Source: Meconema thalassinum
Taxonomy: Eukaryota > Arthropoda > Insecta > Orthoptera > Tettigoniidae
NCBI GenBank assembly: GCA_946902985.2
Contig: OX336388.2
Coordinates: 290,076,526 to 290,140,525, forward strand
Length of the DNA stretch: 64,000 nucleotides
Reading direction: 5' to 3'
Part shown: positions 56,862 to 64,000 of the stretch, piece after piece
How the letters are laid out: every line of letters begins with the position of its first letter
Numbering within the stretch: the stretch's first letter is position 1
Translations under genes and position numbers: made by a program
Notes under the pieces: model-generated
Told to the model about the DNA's origin: nothing
Seen by the model: only the letters and a program-made list of their open reading frames with translations
Databases searched by the model: none

Positions 56862-56995
56862 GTTTTTTCTTTCTTCATTTATTATATTGTATTTAACCGC
56901 CCTCTGAATGAAGAGAGCTGCATAAAGAGGCTTTGTAGCCTCAGTGGCCTGTACAAGAGAAACAATAAATTCAAATTCAAATAAAATTCATATAT

Positions 56996-57653
56996 CCTAC
57001 TTATGTTAATTGCCTCTATCAACATACAACATTTCAGATTGATTGGTTTAATGGATTCATAGGTATCGAGAATCGTCCAAATATTTCGGATGGTCGCCTT
57101 GTTGGATTCTAATATATTATATAGGCCACAGAGTTATGTACTATTACATGAGGATTATTGCATTGGTTCATTATTCAAAAGTTCACTTCCATCGCATGCT
57201 TAATACACATGAAATATAAACTTAAATTTTAAATTTCGCACAGCGGCCATCTTTAGATTATGTGAACAATTTAACTAAATTATACGCAGTGCATTACGTT
57301 GTGTATAAACATTTACTGTACCATATTTCACTGCGCTCAGATGGTTAAATCGCTAGAAAAGTATATTAAAATGTTTCGAATTCGCTTGACCGCCATGTTC
57401 GTTTTGTATTTTACAGGTTTTTGAACTTCACATAGATGAACTTGTAGTGCTGCCCTTTGTCACTGTACAAACTTTCAGGGTGATATCAGTAATAGTTTCG
57501 GAGATATAGAATGCTGGTGAAATATTTCGCAAAGCCGCCATGTTGGATTGGTGAGACGTAGTAAAATTTGAAGGGCACGGTCAGGGTCGGGAAAAATAGT
57601 ACTTCATAAGCTTATTTATTCGTAAATGAAAATAGGCTAAAAACCAGTAGGCC
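56996..57653 (+). repeat. Repeat superfamily F, diverged copy 4
   Basis: Between CCTACTTATG at the start and GAAAATAGGCTAAAAACC at the end. It shares the 3' terminal wording with F copies 1-3 and GCCGCCATGTT-type phrases with copy 3. Sequence in the middle is only weakly similar, so this is tentative. Confidence 0.4.
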
Positions 57654-57713
57654 TATTACCAGCGTCTCACCCCACAGGGTACCGTTGTGCTCGTCAGTTG
57701 GTATGGTACACCT

Positions 57714-58140
57714 TCGGCCTCGGTCGCATAGTTGGTAGCATGCTGAACTGCTGTTCCCAAGATCGCGGGTTCAAACCCGACCGAAGTCGTCGGATTTTTT
57801 AAGAGCTTTAAAACCCTTCAGTATGCCTTCCTTCGGAGGGGAAGTAAAGCCGGCGGTTCCATGTCATAGATTTATGGCATGTACAAGATCCTTCCATTAA
57901 CTACACTTGTGTGGACACTAAATTTCTAGGTTGGATTTCGTTGAAACGATCCATCAAAGTTCCAACTTCCGCCACTAGGCCTAGGTGTTAGTGACATTTG
58001 GTAGCAAAAGTTGGAACTACTCGAAATTGAACGGAACTTGTTGCTCACCTTATGGGTTTCCGCATTGAAGCAGCTACAGACTCAGGCGAGCCGAACATGT
58101 CCTCGGACACTCCCGGCACTAAAGCCATACGATAAATAAA
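57714..58140 (+). mobile_element. SINE family B, tail type II, copy 12
   Basis: Head CGGCCTCGGTCGCATAGTTGG, B box GGGTTCAAACCCGACC, full body, and tail type II (GGCGAGCCGAACATGTCC, CGGCACTAAAGCCATACG) ending in TAAATAAATAAG repeats. Same composition as copy 7 at 28.8 kb. Confidence 0.85.
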
Positions 58141-58954
58141 TAAGTAAATAAACCTGAGCAAGAAGCTTGGCTAGTACAATGCAAGGCTACTATGATACCA
58201 CGAGCACTGCTAATCTTTGCCCCCTTAATTGAATTATTAACCCAGCAAGGCTTTGCGTATTGAAATAAACTTGTTTCCCCAAGGAAGTACCTCATTTCGT
58301 GCACAAGATGCTGTTCTGGCTCTGTAGGAGAGGATTATAGGATACAGTACTTAAAGGCCCTATGTTAACTGATGTACAAAAACTATTGCAAGCAATCTGA
58401 AACATCGCTCACAGCTGATTAATGGGATAATGTCGATACTGTGTTGTGTCCCGAGATAGAGACAGCTGTTAATCTCGCAGTGAACAAGAGGACAAGACGC
58501 TGCGAGTATCGACCATCTATCATCGCGTTCTGCTGTGTGGGACGTAACTTACTTACGGTGACACCGGGGGATGAGTTATGTCCCCACAAGAATATGTTTC
58601 TAGCCCGCAGAAACTCTGCTCTTTCCATTTCACGAGGCGTGTCTGTGTCTACATATTGAAGCTTACATCTAGACAAACAATGTCGAGGACGTAAACATCC
58701 ATATTCCCTGAATAACAAGTCACCTACTTTCTTAGAACTTCCTTACTCTACAATACAGTGTGCTACTGACTTTCAGTATTTAGTCCATATCATAATAGGC
58801 GGGAAATATAACATTCTAACTAAGAACGACATTTTGCGTTCACCAAACCAACATCATCAGATCACATAAACAACTAACAAGCAATACCCACTAATAGTTG
58901 CAGCCCTCAACCACTTACATATTAGGTTACAAGATGTTCAGTAAAGAACATATA
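58141..58954. other. Unannotated DNA
   Basis: Short open frames on both strands (58419-58718) without family resemblance. Confidence 0.45.
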
Positions 58955-59879
58955 GCCTACTTTCTCCTAAATGCATGGGTATTGATATAACTCTTTGTCC
59001 TTTTCAAGGAGTATAGTTGAATGTTGGTTGTAGTAGCTTGTTGAAATACAACGTGTTAGCGGATATTAAACATGAACATGAGGTGCCCTTTGCTAGTGCT
59101 ACCTCTGTACAAAATGTCATTCAATTTGGTTTCACCGTGTTTGAATTAATATGGTGAATCGATTTGCACACATACATGGCCACTATCTGTAAACTATTGT
59201 GCCGATGACCTTGCAGTTCAGTCAAATGCTTCCCACAAAAAGGTATGTTGTTGCAAAATTTGGTAGAGATGAAATAATTAAGGTGGTCGTAATTTGATTT
59301 AAGCTTTTAACATTTGGGTGGCCGCCATTCCATTTCCGTCAAGATGGCGGTGATATAAAACATGACCCTGAGGTGCCCTGTGCTAGTGCTACCTCTGAAC
59401 CATAGTTCGTTCAATTTGGTTTCACCGTGTTTGAATTGATAGGGGGAACCGATTTGCACACATACATGGCCGCCATCTGCAAACTATTAGGCTGATGACC
59501 TTGTAGTTCAGTCAAACGACGACTACCATATAAATATATGATGTTGCAAAATTTGGTAGAGATCGGATGATTAGGTTAGTCGTAATTTTATTTAAACTTT
59601 GAACATTTGGGTAGCCGCCATTACGTTTCCGTCATGATGGCGGCGATATAAAACATGACACTGAGGTGCCCTTTGCTAGTGCTACCTCTGTACCAGATTT
59701 CGTTCAATTCTATTTCACTGTGTTGGAATTGATAGGGGGGGGGGGGCAGGCAGACATTCAGAGTACACACACTCACACACACATAGACTCACACACACAG
59801 ATACACAATTTTTCACCCTGTGTTGATGTCATAAGTCTACTTTCATTTTTTTGCAAAAATAGAAAGTAGGCAAAAACCG
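58955..59879 (+). repeat. Repeat superfamily F, copy 3, with about 290-bp tandem units
   Basis: GCCTACTTTCT at 58957 and AGAAAGTAGGC at about 59862-59873 are inverted copies. Three internal units start at about 59067, 59357 and 59649 with AACATGA...TGAGGTGCCCT and include GTGCTAGTGCTACCTCTG. A run of about 11 G and CACA-rich repeats lie at 59737-59805. The 3' hairpin is CTACTTTC...GAAAGTAG. Sequence differs from copies 1 and 2 in the units but has the same architecture. Confidence 0.7.
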
Positions 59880-60231
59880 GTTACCAATCTTGCCAGTTTA
59901 GACACCGTACCTGTAGAATGCAATAACATTTACCATATTAGCAATGTGCTGTTATTATCCGTAGTTCACAAAATCTGATAAAGAGGCTCCAATCATTACT
60001 GTTGTATGGAAACGCATCTATTCAATTACTGTATAACATAGAGATAGTATGTTTTATCTTGACAATGAAGCTAAATATTCAATTAGGCTATTAATATGAC
60101 AAAAGTTTAATCAAAAATAATTAGATGGTCATTCTGTATGTCATGTTCAGCCACAGTAGACTTCTCTCGCTGGCAAAGACGTAGAGGCCTGCGATGTTCC
60201 TTGAACCTTGTTGTGATTCTCCTACATGTCT

Positions 60232-61236
60232 GACCAATATTTGACTATGGATTTGTTATTTTCAATGATCTGGGAGAGGTTCTCAGTACAAAATTTCAAA
60301 GAAAGCAAAATGCTTGGTTTCGAATTGTTCTCAATGTACCAAGAGAGTCTCATATAACTCCATTTTACGTTGAGATTGGATGGCTTAAGTTAAAAGAACG
60401 AAGACAGTATGCCACGGCTCTGACTGTGATAAAATTTTAAAATTCAAAATTCCGTCTTCTATTTACTGCACACTACAGTAACTCCCATGTAGTCAGTGCA
60501 TATCCATGAGAATAGACACACTGCACAAATGATCCAGATGCCTCATCATAGAACCAAAAATGCAAAGGTTCATTCCGTATTTGAGCTAGTATTATTCTCT
60601 GGAATAAATATAAATTGCACCAGTATTCAGGACTTTCCATCAGAGCGATAAAGCACTCCCTTCATGGTAATCTATCAGCTATACAATTATCATGATCAAG
60701 GTGGACAGATGTAATAACAAGAGCTTCTATTGTCAAATGAAGTTTAGGTTAAGTATTTCTTTTATCTTTCTTCATTGCTTGCCACGGTGGGTGAGTGGTT
60801 ATCGTGTCGGACTATCAACCCCAAGCCTGCAGGTTCGCTCCTGGCCGTGGTAAGTGATTTTTGAAAGCAACAAAAATCACGACATGCATGTCATACGTTG
60901 TTAGCATGTTAAAGAACCCATTTGAATTCAGTAGGCCGAGTTCATAATGGCAAAATTAATCACGGGATTTCCCGCTAACACAAAGTTCCTCCTTTCTCTA
61001 CTAGAAAGCGCTTTAGTGTCAAGGAGCTTAGATATCTAACCTCCTTGACTTTCATAGCGTTCCAAGGAATGACGAAATTCGACATGCAAGCTGCCCTCTG
61101 GGTTGCAAATAACAAGGCTTGCACCCGGCAACCGAGGCCATACAATATTATTATTATTATTATTATTATTAGAATAATAGAGAGCTACATTAAGAGGCTT
61201 TGTAGTCTCAGTGGCCTGTATAGGAGAAATAATAAA
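60232..61236 (+). pseudogene. Truncated second copy of the two-ORF LINE, split by SINE A
   Basis: 60232-60776 corresponds to 56340-56875 of the full LINE with frequent substitutions and small indels, starting at the FDYG motif region and including the ORF2 end. 61180-61236 is the 3' UTR end (GAGGCTTTGTAGTCTCAGTGG, ending AATAATAAAT). SINE A copy 6 separates the two parts, and about 45 bp of the 3' UTR is missing. The remainder of the LINE tail lies beyond the hAT insertion at 61237-62069. Confidence 0.85.
60777..61170 (+). mobile_element. SINE family A, copy 6
   Basis: Well-preserved plus-strand SINE A inside the LINE 3' UTR: head GCTTGCCACGG with A box TGGGTGAGTGG, B box AGGTTCGCTCC and acceptor-like CTGGCCGTGG; 3' end CAACCGAGGCCATAC followed by (ATT)n at 61147-61170. 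Confidence 0.9.
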
Positions 61237-62069
61237 TAGGGCTCGGATTTTTAGGTAAATAAATATTTTTTAATGTAAATATATATTTTAAGCATTTTTT
61301 CTATAAATACATAAATTCCTGCTTTTCACATATTATTTACATTTTTAAAATCAGTATGCTAGATCTTTCAGTTTAATGCATTTTTGTTCTGTGTTACTTC
61401 AACGGCGAAGAACCTGAGAGCTATTTAATCTTCATACAGAGCCGCAAGTCAGCTTGTAACTGTGTTATTTTTAACTTGTTGCCCCGTCCCACTCACTGTG
61501 GAAGCCGGGGATTTCCTTGTCCATAGCCTTATTGCACCACTTGCTAGACCTCCCCTCCACCAGCTACCTGTAACCAGTGTCACTCACATGCAGTTCTTTT
61601 CTGGCACTATGAAGTGTAAGGCAGTTCTACGATGCCTAAAGTAAAAACAACTACAAGTTATCGTATGTTGCAGAATTTAAGGATAATTTTACTTGTGATG
61701 GGGGCGTTCTGTTCTGCCAACCTTGTGGGAAAGCAAACAAGGCTGAACAGTGATCTCAGGTTACACAACACCTCAAAGGCAAGAAACATATTGCCCGCAG
61801 TTTCGCGCCTTCAGAAGAAGTGTTTCGCGATAATCGTCGGTCATTTGTGATGGACAATCTGGAGATGTATCTCGTTGTGTATTGTAATGATTCAGCAGTC
61901 AGTGAGACATAGCATTCGTGAGTACTGCATATTGTTTATATTGTCATTAATAAACTAAATTATAATTAATTATTTTTACTTTTTTGTCACATATTTTAGG
62001 TATTTTTAATACCGGTACATAAAAAATAAATATTTTCCCGATTTATAGCACCTAAAAATCCGAGCCCTA
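61237..62069 (+). mobile_element. hAT-type DNA transposon derivative with 8-bp TSD
   Basis: The 833-bp element has TIRs TAGGGCTCGGATTTTTAGGT (left) and the same inverted at the right, flanked by the exact 8-bp duplication ATAATAAA (61229-61236 and 62070-62077), the hAT hallmark. It landed in the 3' tail repeats of the truncated LINE copy. It encodes only a damaged N-terminal zinc finger, so it is non-autonomous. Confidence 0.93.
61632..61850 (+). pseudogene. BED/CGGBP1-like zinc-finger remnant of the hAT element
   Basis: From ATG at 61632 the frame starts MPKVKTTTSYRMLQ. After a frame change near 61670 the alternative frame reads FTCDGGVLFCQPCGKANKA and then TQHLKGKKHIA. C-x2-C (FCQPCG) followed by H-x(5)-H is a BED-type finger as in hAT transposases and in CGGBP1, a domesticated relative. 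It would bind the transposon ends. A stop interrupts the stretch between the Cys and His pairs, and no catalytic hAT domain follows. Confidence 0.65.
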
Positions 62070-62079
62070 ATAATAAATT

Positions 62080-62343
62080 GAAATTCAATATGTACGCAAC
62101 TACAAGAACATGGCATCTTTTATAGGCTACTCCAGCACAGTTAAGACTAACTGAATCCTTGACTGATCGCGAGGATTTGCCTACGGTGACATTGGGCTTG
62201 GGCATGGTTTCGATATTGTGTCTTCTTGGAATATTGCTAATCCTATCCGTGGCAGATTGCATGTATGGCAGAAAGGCAAATTTCACAGGAGGAGGATTCT
62301 GCGATAATCTGCCTTTTGGTTTAGGCTATAGCTCTCCATGATT
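62080..62343 (-). pseudogene. Penelope-like element fragment (RT to GIY-YIG linker)
   Basis: The minus-strand frame from 62286 reads FAFLPYMQSATDRISNIPRR, then HNIETMPKPNVTVGKSSRSV and KDSVSLNCAGVAYKR. The pattern LPY-x-x-x-x-T-DRI...I-x-T-x-x-KP...SVKD...GVY is the region between RT and the GIY-YIG nuclease in Penelope-like retroelements. RT is absent and the frame soon ends. It is a different fragment from the GIY-YIG piece at 26.5 kb and on the opposite strand. Confidence 0.6.
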
Positions 62344-62489
62344 CTGTCTCATCGAGTAGCCATTCTTCTGGAAAGTATTGGCCAGGAACACAGGCTTGCC
62401 CACACCAGGCAAGTGGGCATCCGTCCCATACACGAGCGGGCAGAGAAGCTTCTTGGTCCAGTCTTGGCAGCGTAAACCAACCGCTTGCT
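62344..62489. other. Unannotated spacer
   Basis: Open in frame with the next feature but without a recognised motif. Confidence 0.35.
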
Positions 62490-62641
62490 TCACTGCAGTG
62501 ACAGCTGGGGCTGAGAAGAGACCAAGTTCCAGTGCGAATAGCGTGCAACAAGAATTCCAATCGGAAGGGCAGTGGCTTTTTGTGCCAATTTCAGAACGTG
62601 CTAAATGTTTAGTATGTGGACATTCCTTGATAGCTAAACAA
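62490..62641 (+). pseudogene. BED-like zinc finger (N-terminus of a transposase), 5' half
   Basis: The frame contains NSVQQEFQSEGQWLF, then ISERAKCLVCGHSLIAKQ, where C-x2-C is the first half of a finger like those of hAT transposases and GTF2I-repeat/ZBED relatives. It stops matching exactly where repeat F copy 2 begins. The second half seems to resume at 63942 with YNVERQ followed, one base later, by YNEHV. Identification is from motif memory. Confidence 0.5.
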
Positions 62642-63941
62642 GTAGTTCCGTGACGAACTAAAGAGCCTACTTTTCTTAAAATTTAAGATTGATGCCAATC
62701 TATATAGAACTATCTAGAATAATGACGAAATCAAGTAACAGAGTAATAGAGTAAATTACTACAGTTGGCAGCCCTGGTGACTCTGAATATATACTTAGTT
62801 CCATCTCTTAAGGTACAGAATTTCGTTGAAGTCTAATGGATAGTATGGACGTTACATGCTGTTTGTTATTGGATTTATCAGTGCGCGTAAAATCATGTTG
62901 GGACCAATGTCATGTATGTGATGCTCAGAATTAATCTGAAATATTACGATCTATTATAGTGCCAATTTTGGAAAAAATCCATTTGTTAGTATAGCCTACA
63001 AGTTACATGTAATTAAAATTGAAACTATCTGAACGCTTAGAATCATGTTGGCAGCACTGAGGTATATTAGTTACACTAAATTAAACTAGAATGTCCGGTA
63101 CTATACGTGTGCAAAGTTTAGAGATGATGACTTGCTTACTTCCTGATATATTGATATTAGGATTAATCAAATAGAGAGAGCATGTATTAACAGTTGGCAG
63201 TCCTGCTTTTTCTTACGAATACGCATAGTCATAACTGTTATGGTACACAAAGAACATTCGAAATTTGGTTGAAATCCATTTGTTAGTATAGAAGTTATAT
63301 GCATTTAAAGACTGGGCCTATCAGCAGGCTTAGAATCGTGTTGGTAGCACTGTTGTAGATAAGTTACACCGAACTAAGATAGAGTATCAGATACTATACC
63401 TGTGCATTAACAGTTGGCAGCCCTGGGGGATCATTACAATATGCACAGTCATATCTGCTGTAGTACACATAGTACATACGAGATCTGGTTGTAATCCAAT
63501 CAATAGTATAGAAGTTACATGCATTTAGAAATTTGACTTATCGGCAGGCTTAGAATCATGTTGGCATTATTGGCACGTATGGTCTTCTAGAAATTATTCT
63601 AGAATGATATTGTCTATATGTGTGCCAATTTTGGAATAGTTCTCATGCATAACGTCTGAGATATCCAACATAGAGCTCAAATTACAATTGCGATTTTTCA
63701 GCAGTTGGTAGCTCTGACGTCAATTCCAAATATGCTGTTACCAAATTTGGTTTCGATATCTGCAGCCGTTTAGGAGTTGATAGGGGGGGCACACACACAG
63801 CCAGACAGACAGACAGACAGACAGACAGAAGGACGGACAGACAGACATATGGACAGACAGACACACACACATTTTCCCGGATCGATCTCATAAGTCTACG
63901 TTTTCCTCATTTTTGCAAAATGTGAAAAGTAGGCTAAAAAT
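62642..63941 (+). repeat. Repeat family F, copy 2
   Basis: Starts TAGTTCCGTGACGAACTAAAG and ends GAAAAGTAGGCTAAAAATA, matching copy 1. AGCCTACTTTTC and GAAAAGTAGGCT form the inverted pair (about 62663 and 63925). Internal units carry CAGTTGGCAG(C/T)CCTG at 62763, 63190 and 63410 and a variant near 63702. A G-run followed by CACACACAGCCAGACAGACA lies at 63783-63860. It interrupts a zinc-finger reading frame, which is evidence that F is mobile. Confidence 0.75.
63800..63872 (+). repeat. (CAGA)n/(CA)n microsatellite in repeat F
   Basis: CAGACAGACAGACAGACAGA-type tract with GGAC interruptions; same position as the tracts at 48.52 and 59.77 kb in the other F copies. Confidence 0.88.
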
Positions 63942-64000
63942 ATAACGTTGAGCGGCAGTTATAATGAGCATGTTTGATTCTACATATTTATGTGAACTAG
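63942..64000 (+). pseudogene. BED-like zinc finger, 3' half
   Basis: After element F the text encodes YNVERQ and, after one extra base, YNEHV, which together would supply the H-x(3-4)-H part of the finger begun at 62490. The window ends before any catalytic domain. Confidence 0.4.

Larger units (their letters stand above)
52568..56993 (+). mobile_element. Near-complete two-ORF LINE (CR1/Jockey superfamily)
   Basis: 5' leader (about 52570-52775), ORF1 (52776-53714), spacer of about 220 bp, ORF2 with EN and RT (53939-56861), and a 3' UTR that ends in AAATTC-type repeats (AATTCAAATTCAAATAAA at about 56969-56988). Only one frameshift, in ORF2, was found. The 5' boundary is not proved because no TSD was found. 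A truncated second copy lies at 60.23-61.24 kb. The RT wording (GVPQGSVLGPLLFSVYINDL, YADDLQLY) suggests a CR1-superfamily lineage such as Kiri/Daphne; the exact clade needs a tree. Confidence 0.85.

Noticed and set aside
60777..60850. tRNA gene call on the SINE A head
   Set aside because: It has good A and B boxes and an acceptor-like stem, but the same text recurs in six copies followed by a shared body and tails, several with TSDs. It is a SINE head, not a functional tRNA.

Overview
This window is intergenic or intronic DNA from an animal, most likely an insect with a large, repeat-rich genome. The retroelement and DNA-transposon families are arthropod-like. The abundant tRNA-derived SINEs look to me like those of orthopteroid insects, but that is recall rather than something tested here. 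I found no convincing host protein-coding gene, no rRNA gene, no functional tRNA gene and no CRISPR array. Every recognisable coding stretch belongs to a transposable element, and almost all are broken.

Layout. 1-2.6 kb: SINEs, a (TTTA)n tract and an internally deleted mariner with both TIRs. 2.9-5.7 kb and 15.3-17.55 kb: two copies of a long non-coding repeat (family E) with tandem modules and CAGA-rich microsatellites. 6.5-8.6 kb: SINEs and a long repeat (family D). 8.7-13.2 kb (minus): a nearly full-length, dead LINE with endonuclease and reverse transcriptase (RT) domains, split by a TA-flanked MITE, a palindrome-rich element and a SINE. 19.3-21.6 kb (minus): a 5'-truncated LINE that is open except for one stop codon. 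23.75-24.8 kb: a Harbinger-like element with a MADF-like reading frame. 24.8-29.5 kb: SINEs, a Penelope-like GIY-YIG remnant, a large fold-back and a SINE nested in a SINE. 30-31.4 kb: small relics of an LTR-element protease and a DDE transposase. 32-35.1 kb: two decayed LINEs. 35.1-40.4 kb: largely featureless, AT-rich. 40.4-46.9 kb: SINEs and LINE 3' fragments. 47-48.6, 57-57.65, 58.95-59.9 and 62.6-63.9 kb: four copies of a non-coding repeat (superfamily F) with roughly 290-bp internal repeats and a shared 3' hairpin. 49.2-51.7 kb: D and SINE copies. 51.76-52.57 kb: a second internally deleted mariner. 52.6-57.0 kb: the best-preserved element, a two-ORF LINE of CR1/Jockey-superfamily type with one frameshift. 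60.2-62.1 kb: a truncated copy of that LINE carrying a SINE and a hAT element with an 8-bp target-site duplication (TSD). 62.1-64 kb: Penelope-like and BED-finger relics, the latter split by an F element.

How the parts relate. LINEs supply the retrotransposition machinery. The SINEs have pol III A/B boxes and depend on LINE enzymes; here the same tRNA-like head occurs with two different tails, and one tail occurs with two different heads. The DNA elements (mariner, Harbinger, hAT, MITE) are mostly deletion derivatives needing a transposase from elsewhere. Nested insertions with recognisable TSDs allow a relative insertion history to be read. All family names rest on motif recognition by eye.
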